Below are positions 22,426 to 31,780 of a DNA stretch of 64,000 bases, in pieces; position 1 is the stretch's first letter, and every line of letters begins with the position of its first letter. The notes beneath the pieces were generated by a model. It saw only the letters and a list, made by a program, of their open reading frames with translations, was not told the origin of the DNA and did not search any database. The stretch is taken from positions 567,501 through 631,500 of the forward strand of contig JAFFSR010000008.1 in the NCBI GenBank assembly GCA_017163975.1, in the 5' to 3' direction. Source of the stretch: Anastatus disparis. Taxonomy: Eukaryota > Arthropoda > Insecta > Hymenoptera > Eupelmidae. The position numbers were made by a program, and so were the translations under genes.

Positions 22426-22940
22426 ATGAGTTATTATATTCATTACTACGACGAGCAGGTGGTGGTGGAAGCGGTATTAAAAACGTTTACACTGGTTCAA
22501 CGTTTCAAAGAGGCTCTGGAATTGGTAGCTTTCCCGGAGGATTATTTGGAAAAATTGTGCCATATCTTGCCAGTGGGGCCAAGGCAGTAGGCAAGGAAGC
22601 CGTCCGAACAGGCTTGAACGTGCTAGACGACGTGACGAATAAGAGAGCGAATTTTAAAGAGTCTCTCAACACGCGTGCTCGAGAGTCGGGTCGAAATTTA
22701 AAAAGAAAAGCAGCTAATAAAATTCCCGATATTATGAAAGGTAGTGGGTATAAAGCTGTTACTGCTAAGCGCAAACGACAGTCAACGCGAGCTCGTGTTC
22801 CCGCACACAACGCATCGAGCAAGAAAAGAAAGACAAAGAGAAAGACAAATAAGCGTGGTATAGCCAAGAAAAAGAAAACATCAAGGCGAAAGAAGAAGAA
22901 AGTATTGAGAAGTGTATCTGACATTTTTGGACCTAAATAA
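22426..22940 (+). pseudogene. Basic core protein (adenoviral pX/pVII-like), frameshifted
   Basis: ATG at 22426 opens MSYYIHYYDEQ, but the frame then departs. The family's Gly-rich GGGGSG segment and all downstream coding sequence lie in another frame (from about 22460 to 22940). One base appears missing at the CAGGTGGTGG stretch. The downstream frame has no ATG of its own before its Lys/Arg-rich half. It ends with four consecutive Lys-rich clusters and SVSDIFGPK. Composition suggests DNA condensation inside the particle, likely cleaved by the protease. The arm boundary at 22605 falls inside this gene. Confidence 0.75.
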
Positions 22941-22953
22941 ATCATTAAAAAAA

Positions 22954-24294
22954 ATGGCTTTGCTACACGCGTGCAGTGGTGAAGGTATGAAGAGCGAACT
23001 AGATATTTTTACTCTTCCCCCGACGCAAACATCGATTGAAAGCAGTTCTTTTCTCTACTACAAACCTGTATCATCTCTCAGCAATGAAAGCGATTCACCT
23101 TTAGAATTTTTGGTTCCTAGTTCGACCGAGCATTACATCGATCTAGCGCATACAATGTCGCAAGTAAGCGTGGAAACTACACCCGTGGGAACCGACGCCG
23201 AAAATGCAAAAGTTGCTCATATTAACAATTTTTTACATTCGTTATTCGAGCAAACGGACATCTTTTTCAATTCAAAGCTAGTTTCACCCCCAAACAACGC
23301 CTATCCTTACAGAGCTTACACAGAAACGCTCTTAAATTACGCTTCTCCTGCCTTAACATCACACCTCACCTTCGCACTTTGGTATGCGGACACAGCAGGA
23401 TGTATGGATGCATCACCAGCAATTACTACCGGAACAGTTGGGGCCAATGTCGGTTCTCGGAATCGTCAATACTTTACAGCTGGCGGTAAAGTTGTCGATA
23501 TGATTGGCCACCTCCATTGCGATGTATTTAATCAAGGTAAATTTTTGGTAAACGGTGTTGAGATGCAAGTAAGACTCGTTCGTAGCAGGGACGCGTTTTG
23601 TTTGATGGATTTCACCAATGACGGAAAATTTTCAGTGCGCATCAAAGAAGCGAAGCTAATCGTCCGTCGAGCTAAAATAAGTCCAGCCATACTATTGGCT
23701 CATGCTAATGCTTTGAAAAAAATTACTGCAAAATACCCAATAACAAGAGTGGAAGTGAAATCATTCACTTTACATAGCGGAATTTTAGGAGATACTCTTG
23801 ATAATGTTATTTTGGGCCAGTTGCCAAAAAAGATCATCATAGGTTTTGTGAGTAACCGAGCCTTCGACGGCAATCGTCAATTGAATTCTTTCAACTTTCA
23901 ACATTATTCTATTAATTTTCTCTCTCTTTACGTCGATGGAGTACAAATACCAAGCAAACTTCTACAGCCAAAATACACAGGAAATAATAAACTCTATGTA
24001 GACGCTTATCACACGCTATTCTCCGGTACTGGTATACATTTTCTCAACGAGGGTATCGATGTTAGCCGAACCTCTTATCCAGAAGGTTACTGTCTCTTTG
24101 CATTCGACTTGACGCCTGATTTGTCAGCTCATTTTTCATCACATTAGAATCTCGTGCGCTCGGGTGCTCTGCGCATTGAAGTTCGCTTTGAGCAGGCTCT
24201 TAGGGAAACAATAAATTGCATCGTTCACGCCGAATTCGATAACGTGCTAGAAATCGATTTAAACAGACAAATTATTACGGATTTTAATGCCTAA
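22954..24294 (+). pseudogene. Major capsid protein, nonsense mutant (right copy)
   Basis: Same gene and length as the left copy (447 codons from ATG 22954 to TAA 24292-24294), with no indels. TAG at 24145-24147 replaces the Trp codon of the left copy, removing the last 49 residues, including the LVRSGALRIEF strand region. Comparing the first 397 residues, about 17 differ between arms, four of them clustered where the left has IICSVSIRAFNG and the right IIGFVSNRAFDG. Loss of the C-terminal jelly-roll strands should prevent folding. Confidence 0.9.
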
Positions 24295-24417
24295 GGTGGA
24301 AGGGGTGGAGAAAATGGTGGGAGAAACATTATAAGACCATTCGTTTCATTTCTCATTGCTCTAGTTGCTTCTTATACTCAGTCGTAGTAGTACACACGAG
24401 CTCGCGTTTTCACCACG

Positions 24418-25136
24418 ATGGATTATTACGTAATAGATATTCAAGGCTTAAGAGATAAAGATAATAAATTTTTACCCAAAGAAGTGGTAATAGTTTCTCT
24501 GCAAGAACAAGTAATCGGTCATTGGATAATAGCACCACCCTAAGAATTTGATAAATTACCAGAAGATATAAAAACTAGTAATGATTACGTGTCGTCACGT
24601 CTACACGGTTTACAGTGGTTTGATGGTGACGTTATTCTACGCAAATTACGGTATCATTTTTACAACTTAGCGAGAAATGCTGTAAGAATTTACGTCAGAG
24701 GTGCTGAGAAGGCTAGATACATAGAATCTATTAGGCACGTAACGTTATAAATATAGAGGATTACACCACCACAGGCTTTACCGACTTACAAAGACAGTTA
24801 CCTTCTTAGAAAGTATGCCGTTTTCACGCTTGCCAAGAAAACCTCTATAAAAAGGAGTACTGTGCCATGCAGAGATCACATCTGTTGAGAGAGTGGCTTT
24901 ATTTACTACTCCCTCAAGAATCTCAACAAAATCTGCCTAAAAGAAGTTGTGAACTATTCTATGACTCTCTTCAAAAACTTGTTTACAAGAAAAATAGCAT
25001 CGTAAGATTTGGATCAAGTGTGACTTCTACGGGAATCGACGAAGTAGACGATGACGATGACGACGATAAAACCATAGAATACGCAAGTGATGATGATCAG
25101 GATTGTAGTTTAACACAGGAAAATAATACAAATTAA
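24418..25136 (+). pseudogene. Conserved Polinton protein MDYYVIDIQ, broken (right copy)
   Basis: ATG at 24418. In-frame TAA at 24541-24543 (codon 42) stands where Tyr is usual in the family. The coding potential then shifts frame near the RHVTL/RNVINIEDY transition (about 24735) and again near 24815-24830 before reaching the open C-terminal part (24867-25136) with its Asp-rich tract. All breaks are also in the left arm. The middle contains SSRLHGLQWFDGDV. It lies between the capsid gene and the protease, on the same strand. I recognise it as a recurrent insect Polinton gene of unknown function. Confidence 0.8.
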
Positions 25137-25149
25137 CACCAGTCAGATA

Positions 25150-25533
25150 ATGAGGGCCCTGGAAGGGCTGAAAGCCAAAACAATTGGCGTATACGCAGCA
25201 AATCGAATTCCGAATGTAATGATAACCCCGGTCGCTGTTGTGTGTAATACCGATGATCATACCAAACCTGGTACGCATTGGGTGGCCATGCATATCGATA
25301 AAAATGGATACGGAACGTATTTCCATAGTTACGGTTTCCCACCAGTCTTAAAATACCATCTTGAAAGACTCAGAAGAAACTGTAAAGTTTTTCGATGGAG
25401 CACCAAGAAACTGCAAAGCATCGATTCGACGTGTTGCGGCCAGTATACTATTATGTTTCTATATCATATGTGTAGCGGTGCTAGTTTACGCGCGTTTTGT
25501 AGCTTCTTTTCAAATAACACGAAAAAAAAATGA
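25150..25533 (+). CDS. Adenain-like cysteine protease, acid residue replaced (right copy)
   Basis: A 127-residue open frame from ATG 25150 (MRALEGLKAKTIGVYAANRI). Catalytic layout of C5/Ulp1-type proteases: His43-Trp44, then the acid position 59, Gln89 for the oxyanion hole, and Cys96 in CCGQY. Gln-to-Cys spacing of seven matches adenain. Residue 59 is His (FHSYG), whereas the left arm keeps Asp (FDSYG), so the triad is probably crippled. Family role: cleavage of capsid and core precursors in the assembling particle. The frame ends TKKK at an A9 run; a second frame continues to 25555 (NDKIAENF), so the C-terminus may have been shortened by slippage. No earlier ATG exists in frame. Confidence 0.85.
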   Translation: MRALEGLKAKTIGVYAANRIPNVMITPVAVVCNTDDHTKPGTHWVAMHIDKNGYGTYFHSYGFPPVLKYHLERLRRNCKVFRWSTKKLQSIDSTCCGQYTIMFLYHMCSGASLRAFCSFFSNNTKKK

Positions 25534-26171
25534 TAAAATAGCTGAAAATTTTTAAAAAAGAATTTTAAATAAAATTAAACGCAATAGATATAAGCGGGCA
25601 AGTACATTCGCCGGAGAACGTTCTCGAGGTTCAGGCCTTTATAATCAAACATGTACTTCTAGGTTAAGATATTAAGATAAACATAATAATATTCATAATT
25701 TTACTTCAAAATATTGTAATCAAATGTGTTTTATATTTAACTGTAATCAATGTCAATTTTGAAATTTATATGTGAATAAATCTTCTTTTGTGTACATGAA
25801 AATTAATTTATAATTATTTACTTACCTTTACATCACCCTCCCATCCTACCTAAAATAGTTTTTTTGTACGTAGTTTGTACTTATATATATATTTGTATTG
25901 TCTACAGACTAGAATAATAACACCTGGTCTACAGACCAGGTGTTATTATTATTCTATTATAAAATTTATCCACCCCTAATAATATTTCTTTTTATTTAAT
26001 TTGTATATATATATTTTGTATTGCACACCTAATATACAGACCAAGTGTTACTACCCTATTATAAAAGTATTTACCGCCCTCTACATTCTGATTTGTCATA
26101 TGCGCAGTAGGGTAAAATGTTCCTTTTAAATTTCAGTACAAATTCAACTTCGGATAGAGCAACACATAAAA
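25534..26171. other. Polinton intergenic region with hairpin and polyA signal (right copy)
   Basis: Holds the 38-bp hairpin 25913-25950 (17-bp arms, loop TACA). An AATAAA lies near 25774, suitable for ending the protease transcript. A basic-rich open stretch follows the protease (about 25556-25671) and may be the lost C-terminal coding portion. Nothing else is recognised. Confidence 0.6.
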
Positions 26172-26997
26172 ATGGCTCCTTGTGAATTACGCGATCCGGT
26201 AAAACCGGAATTGCCAAACCTTTTATTATCTACTACCTATGCGCTCAATAAGTCGAACTCAAAGAGAATTTGTGTCGGTCTTGAATATAGTGGCGGATAC
26301 TATCACGAAGTTATCAAACTAGTTTCATCAGGTGGCTCGCACAAAAGTATCTCTCTCGATCGCCGTAGCTGGGATTTTCTAAAAGATCAATTTGACGCCA
26401 TAACAGCTTATTTTCATAATTCTTATTCTTTTTATCAAGATTTCGAAAGACCGACTAAATTGTTTCCAACCAATCATGATTTAAATTCCACCACATCATA
26501 TGGCACCAAATCTATCAGCATTGACAAAAGACCTCACCCAAACGAGATACACGTCTCCGAGGAAGAAGAAGAGACTCCAGGACAATCGCTCTGCAAAAAG
26601 AGAAAGACTTTCAATCATCCATCAGGTATAGTCATGCAACAGTCAACATTCGAAGGTCTTTGTCAACAAAGTGTCTTGGTAGATCTTCTTCTCAACGATT
26701 TAGGCGAGCGTGTCGGTAAGGTCAACCGTACTACTGATCACAAACTAGACTTTTTAAAAAATAAACTTGGACAAGAAGGACTAAGCAAACGCAAAAGTAA
26801 TTCTTAACGACTGCAAATCATTTAAACAATACTATTCTATTCTCAATACCGAGTTAGAAGGTTATGGCACAGAAAATATGGTAGATGATACGGATCATTA
26901 TAAAAGCTTATATTTAAAATTTGTTTTATCTGAAATATCCGCATTTAGTTTACCGATGATTGTAAAAGATTTGAGGGATGTAATGATTCCTGTATAA
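26172..26997 (+). pseudogene. Conserved Polinton protein, frameshifted (right copy)
   Basis: ATG at 26172. The frame is open through the position that is a stop in the left arm (CAG here) but ends at 26807 after KRKSNS. One extra A in the phrase GCAAACGC, compared with GCAACGC on the left arm, shifts the frame. The original end, recovered by comparison with the left copy, is the TAA at 26995-26997. The two copies thus have different single lesions. Family and tentative PC4-like resemblance are as for the left copy. Confidence 0.75.
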
Positions 26998-27123
26998 AAA
27001 TATATGTTATTATCATAATAAATTGCTTTAATTGTGTAAATGACTTGTTTTTTTTTAACGATAAAAACAACCACCCTTCCCAATAATTCTTCATTTATTT
27101 TATAACGATTGCTCGAAACAGAC

Positions 27124-27279
27124 ATGGGGCAATGCACAGGTAAGATCGCTTTATTACGTTCTACAGACAGCGCTATAAAGAGAGAAAAATATAAGGAGCA
27201 TTATAAAAAAGAAACAGTAAAATTAGAACGTTCTCAAAGACATAATAAAAAAAATAACACAAATGAAAATATTCATTAA
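27124..27279 (+). CDS. 51-aa basic protein starting MGQC (right copy)
   Basis: ATG 27124, TAA 27277-27279. Reads MGQCTGKIALLRSTDSAIKR and continues Lys-rich. It is seven residues shorter than the left copy because of a substitution creating TAA. Myristoylation plus palmitoylation-type N-terminus. The donor-like CAGGTAAGA is kept. Function unknown. Confidence 0.5.
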   Translation: MGQCTGKIALLRSTDSAIKREKYKEHYKKETVKLERSQRHNKKNNTNENIH

Positions 27280-27344
27280 AATAATAACTTTTTAAAATAA
27301 ATAATTTGTCTCTTATCATATCTGTATATCACGTGTTTAACACT

Positions 27345-27506
27345 ATGGGTCAAAATAGTTCCAGCACCGCCAAAACACCTTTAGTACAAGGTGACGATAA
27401 GAAAAAGAAGGAAAATCAATCATCATCAACCTGGAAACAATATTCTGATAAATTCTCAACAAACACTTATTCTATTCCTGAAAGGAAAGGATACAAAAAA
27501 TTTTAA
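27345..27506 (+). CDS. 53-aa protein with N-myristoylation signal (right copy)
   Basis: ATG 27345 is the first in-frame ATG; the frame upstream opens only with TTG. Reads MGQNSSSTAKTPLVQGDD, with the KKKK cluster and the same YKKF end as the left copy. Only a few residues differ, and length is identical. Retention of this frame in both arms, while larger neighbours are broken, may be chance given its size. Confidence 0.6.
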   Translation: MGQNSSSTAKTPLVQGDDKKKKENQSSSTWKQYSDKFSTNTYSIPERKGYKKF

Positions 27507-28044
27507 TTTAAAAAAAAAATTCATATACTTACATACGGTCCTTTTTAGGACCAACAAAAGTTTATACGTAAAAAATAACAATTAATAGATAAAAAGTACT
27601 ATGTAACATTCAGACCTTTAATATTATGAAATATATTTTTTATATTAATATTTTTATGACAATGTTATATGATTTTTAATTACTTATTTATTTAATTTTT
27701 ATAATGTTACTCACATTAAAAAATATACACATACACACATACATATATACTATACTTACGGCTGAAGAAAAAAAGACAGAAGATGCAAATCATTTTGGGT
27801 TTCAAGGTCACCATAGAAACTATAACACCCTTAGACAGGTGCGGGAGAGAGGACACCTTATTCACCAGAACACCCAGACAGGTGGGGGAGGGGAAAGTGG
27901 GTCAAATCAATTCACGATTATACCACCCCTTTATACTACCACACCTGCCAGACATGTAAAGTGGAGCGTGACAAGGGGTCGAGACAGGGAGAGAGAGACA
28001 GGTGCAAAAAAATCGATATGTCTCGCTATACCAGTCCATATACT
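27507..28044. repeat. Right terminal segment of the Polinton
   Basis: Mirror of the left tip, with GACAGGTG-type phrases repeated four or five times over about 200 bp. A 157-codon open frame (27704-28177) crosses the element end into the flank and lacks any motif, so I do not call it a gene. Confidence 0.6.
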
Positions 28045-28047
28045 ACG

Positions 28048-28448
28048 TTTATGTCCTCGTAGGCCGTATTCGTGTCAGTATGTAAAGAGCATGCTAAATT
28101 TGTATTGGCATCCCATATGTCTCAGACGCGCTCCTCGACTTTTTACAAGATTTATATGTCTTCCTGAGACATATTGAGACTCAATATGTCTCAGGAGAAA
28201 TCAATATGGCATCACCGATCCTACTATGTTTCGTTCAATATGTCAAAGAGCAATCATATTGAACGTAGGTTAGTGAAAAAAAAATGACTCGTGCTTCGAC
28301 AGCAGCTATACTCATTACAAAATGTCAATCTAAGAAACAAAAGAAAAAATCAATAGAACTAAAATTTTATTTTAAAAGTATTGAAAAAAAGATTAATATT
28401 TTCAACTAATAAGTTATAGTTCCTCATACGGCCTACTTCGGACATAAA
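28048..28448. mobile_element. Hairpin MITE touching the Polinton end
   Basis: Terminal inverted repeats: TTTATGTCCTCGTAGGCCG on the left, and on the right the inverse with a small internal difference. The interior contains a perfect palindrome at 28164-28196 (CCTGAGACATATTGAG arms around one base) and an imperfect one near 28233-28262. It starts within a few bases of the Polinton ACT terminus. No coding capacity. Confidence 0.65.
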
Positions 28449-28454
28449 ATCATC

Positions 28455-28620
28455 TATGTCCTTTGGCCGTTTATTCAGGTGGAATCTGAATCTCGAACAA
28501 TGTTTGCCGCTTGAGCAGAAATCTACCTCGGGCGCGCTTCGCGCGCCCTCGGCAATTTCAGCTCAAGCGACAAATATTGTCCTCGATTCATATTCCACCT
28601 GAATACGGCCAAAGGACATA
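28455..28620. mobile_element. 166-bp perfect-type foldback element with GC core
   Basis: Inverted repeat starting TATGTCCTTTGGCCG and ending with its complement. The core is GGGCGCGC-TTC-GCGCGCCC at 28530-28548, strikingly GC-rich for this region. The whole can fold into one hairpin. Its ends resemble those of the preceding MITE (TATGTCC), so they may be one family. Confidence 0.75.
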
Positions 28621-30297
28621 TATAACTAAAATGTGATCTAAAACCTTTCTTACTTTACTGGCCATGGGTTGTAATATACTATTTCTTATATAATTTTTAT
28701 TCTATTGCTTCAATTAGTTTTGAATTCAATCATGTGTAAATATGAATAGAGTTTACAAATTGTTATTTCGCATTTTGCAAATTTTTTTCTATTTATTTTG
28801 AACAAAAAGTACTATCTAAGGTTCGTATCCTGGGTTAAGATAGGTGAAATGCCCTTAATTTTCTTTCGCTCTTTAATAGAATAAAAGCATTTGCTTAGGC
28901 ACAAAATGAAAGGTCAGGGTGGTCCGTGGACCCGAATAATTTTTCCCCTAGCTAGGGACCCTGAAAACCCCATTTTTCACGTTTTATTTTATGTCTCGCA
29001 TTCTAATTATTGAATCGACATGGAAATTTATGAGTGTAGTTTATTCCACTACTTTAAAGTATATTATTTTGCCAAGTAATCAGAAGTGAACATAGCTTCA
29101 AAAAACATCACTTAATATTTAAAATGCAATTTTGAGCATGTAGATAAATCGCAACATCAATCTTTTCTATTGCATTTTATAGACAGGAAAAAATACCAAT
29201 TTTTTTATATTTTCGTCGATTTGATTTTACTGGTGCACAATGTTGAAAAATGAGAAAACTCGTTTTTCGCTAATTTAAGCACTAAAATACAGCATTTTGT
29301 TTTTTGTTCTTGCGTTCTAACGACTGAAAACAACTCTTAACAACTTATTATGTGATTACAATTTAGTGAAATGTTTTTCTTTTAATTGAGAGCCCAGAAT
29401 AACCTAAAAAAAATTATTTCCTCTCCTAAATACGATTTTAATCACTTTGACGAGCTGGAGCACAAAATTTAATTTGCTTATCTTGTAGAGCAGGAAAAAT
29501 AGTACATTTCGTAACGGGTATGAAAAGGCTTTATTTATAAATCGAGAAGTCTACGGGTTTCGTAAAAAAGCTTTTTCATACCGTATTTTTTGCCATGAGA
29601 GCCAAAAGAGAGCAACAAAGTTGCCATTTTAGGATTTGAATGGCAAAAATACAATTCTCACATATTTTTGAGAATGTTTTTAAATGTTGTGGTTTGTCTT
29701 CAAAAGGAGAAAAATATCCATGGTAATATAAACCATAGAGGTAAATAATTATATAGTCTGTTGGCCTATGATTGCAATGTACTCGCAACACTTTCTTCCG
29801 TGCACCTGCGTGTGAAGCATTATTGTGCTAGAATTGTAGTGTAGTATGAAAATCTTAGGCTTTAGGATGTCCGAGTGCAGAAAAAGTATCCCTGACATAT
29901 ATAAAATAATAAAATAATGTTTTTATATCATATTTTACAGTAATTTATATTTTAGTTACAGATTACAGTTTATCGCAAAAATAAGAATTATATTCCTGTT
30001 TGGAACAAATATTATCATATGAATATTAGTAATTAAAAATAATTTGTTTATTACATTTAAAATAAAATTGCTATCTAAATATTCGTATATACATATTAGT
30101 TGCATAAAATTCATTACCCTCATATGGACTCCACGAATGTTTGGCTTAAGCCTCTTCGGTGGTCAAAGTCGTTTTTGTCTTCGTTAAGTAAACTGCAAAA
30201 TAATAAACATTTATATGCATTGTCATATCTAACAATATTATCCTCACTTAATATAGATAAACATAATACCTATACGTATAAAAGCTGACTTCAATTT
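28621..30297. other. AT-rich non-coding DNA
   Basis: Only short open frames without motifs on either strand. No element boundary is recognised with confidence. Confidence 0.5.
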
Positions 30298-31020
30298 TTA
30301 ATTTTTGTCACTGTCTTCATCAATCACAGGATATACATTATTGATTTCGAAAAGATTTTTTACTATCTCAGTTGGCTGAATTACATCTAATAAGTATCTG
30401 CCATGTGATACATTTATACCTTCATTATTCGGATGATACTGAATGTAACATTTATAAGTTTCGCGGTTCGTATGTCGCGATTTCACCTCAAACCTCACTA
30501 TTTCAGAATTTCCTTTCGAATAACTTATATTTAAAGTGTTGTTATCATCCAGCATTTCTGCTAGGTAGGAAATAGCTTGTTTCAATTAATACGACCCCGT
30601 GAGAATGAGTTCTAGTTTATCTAAAGTTAATTCTAGAAAATCAAGTAAATCAGATAAAGTTAGTCTTTGGGGAGATACCGATTTCTTATTATAATTAGAA
30701 TCTTCTACCATTTCAGCTAAATGATTTATGATGCTTTTTTGTGACTTTATTCTCTCAATAATCAACGTTCATTTACCTTAATCTGAGTCGCTTTCCAGTC
30801 ATATTTTCGAGGAAACAAGCAATTTTACAATACGTTCCAGCACTTGAAAGAGCTTTATTACTAAATTGATGATGTAAGAGTTTATACTTTTGCCCAATGA
30901 TTCCGTGCTTAGCTTTTACAATCCAACGAAGTTTAGTAAGATATCTTGATTCATTTAATTCTTCTGTAGTTAGTTGATTTCTTTTTCCTTTTAAAGCGGG
31001 CATCAGTAAGTTATGATTTA
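30298..31020 (-). pseudogene. DDE transposase C-terminal remnant (IS5/Harbinger DDE_Tnp4 type)
   Basis: On the minus strand the segment from about 31002 reads PALKGKRNQLTTEELNESRY then LTKLRWIVKAKHGIIG, matching by eye the last catalytic-block region of DDE_Tnp4-type transposases common in arthropods, and continues to IACFLENMTGKRL. After stops and a frameshift, a second piece (KKSVSPQRLTLSDLLDFLEL) and a third (30298-30585; YLAEMLDDNN, then YKCYIQYHPN, then YPVIDEDSD) follow in the order of the family's C-terminal region. The N-terminal catalytic part is absent. Dead fragment. Confidence 0.7.
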
Positions 31021-31296
31021 AAAATTTGAGAATGATCGAAAGTATGCACCTCTTTTTATAGCTCAAGAAACACACGTAGAAAAATATAAAAAAATTATCA
31101 TTTTTGACGTATAAAATTATATACTGTGAAGGGCAATTTTCCAATCAATACCAAAATTTAATTACATATTCTACTTTAAAAAACTAGTAATTTAAGCCTT
31201 TATTGAAGTGTGTGCCATCCCAGAAACTTGTATTATAGACTTTTGAATTGTTAAAAATCGAGTGACCAAAATGAATGAAGTTTTTGAAAATTGTCC

Positions 31297-31780
31297 ATAT
31301 GAGATGTTACTTTTTACATTATTAATTAACATTCAATTCCTATAAGAAATGAAAATATGATTATTCTATTTAAAGTTTGAAGATAGAAATAAAAATATAA
31401 AAGATTAGCTTTTTTAGTTAATAAACAATAAAATAAATCATTAAAAGTAGTCTTTTGGGATGTAGTTAAATAGAATGTTTTTTTTACAAATATATTTATC
31501 TTTATTAAATAATTCTTTGGCAAATATATAAAACGAATTTTATCGAACATTCTATTTTCTAATATATAATTCTTTAGTGAGAAATAGAACTTTATAGAAG
31601 GTTTATGAAATAATATAAAAGAGCGTGAATCCATCCAAGCTCTCTCATTTTCTCTTAGATGTTCGATCATGTAACATCTAAGATGAATTCTATATCATTC
31701 TTGATCCAACTCTCTACGATGCAACATGTAGAGACTCGCTTACTATAAGATTCTTATTTCATTTAATTGTTTATTTTAAT
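31297..31780. repeat. Dispersed repeat, copy 1
   Basis: Closely matches 44537-45140 (shared phrases AACATTCAATTCCTATAAGA and CATCTAAGATG). Both copies contain an open frame on the minus strand without motifs. Identity of the element is unknown. This copy ends where the LTR-element leader begins, so it was probably the target or was cut by that rearrangement. Confidence 0.7.

Larger units (their letters stand above)
14067..28044. mobile_element. Maverick/Polinton with 5.4-kb inverted terminal repeats
   Basis: A 13,978-bp element starts AGTATATGG and ends CCATATACT, with imperfect 6-bp flanking repeats (ACGAGT/ACGTTT). AGT/ACT termini and a 6-bp duplication fit Polintons. Gene content confirms the family: a chromodomain retroviral-type integrase, a major capsid protein of the F54H12.2 type, an adenain-like cysteine protease and small accessory genes. 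Polintons normally also encode protein-primed DNA polymerase B and an FtsK/HerA-type packaging ATPase; neither is found anywhere in the element. Instead, left and right thirds are inverted duplicates (14067-19505 and 22605-28044) around a unique centre (19506-22604). Genes in each arm point outward and centre genes point right. The element is decayed and probably immobile unless helped in trans. Confidence 0.93.
22605..28044 (+). repeat. Right inverted arm of the Polinton (5,440 bp)
   Basis: Here the arm is continuous with the unique centre in the expected gene order (minor capsid candidate, core protein, major capsid, unknown, protease, accessory genes). It is therefore the parental copy, and the left arm is the inverted derivative. 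Confidence 0.93.

Noticed and set aside
22505..22945. 146-codon minus-strand frame opposite the core-protein gene, and its left-arm mirror at 19165-19509
   Set aside because: Antisense shadow of the Lys/Arg-rich core protein; its hydrophobic runs come from reading AAR codons backwards.
25361..25555. Separate 64-codon membrane-like protein overlapping the protease
   Set aside because: It is an alternative frame of the protease. Only its last residues are interesting, as a possible shifted C-terminus.
27704..28177. 157-codon open frame at the right Polinton tip, with a counterpart on the left
   Set aside because: Built from terminal CT/AG-rich repeats, crosses the element end, and has no motif.
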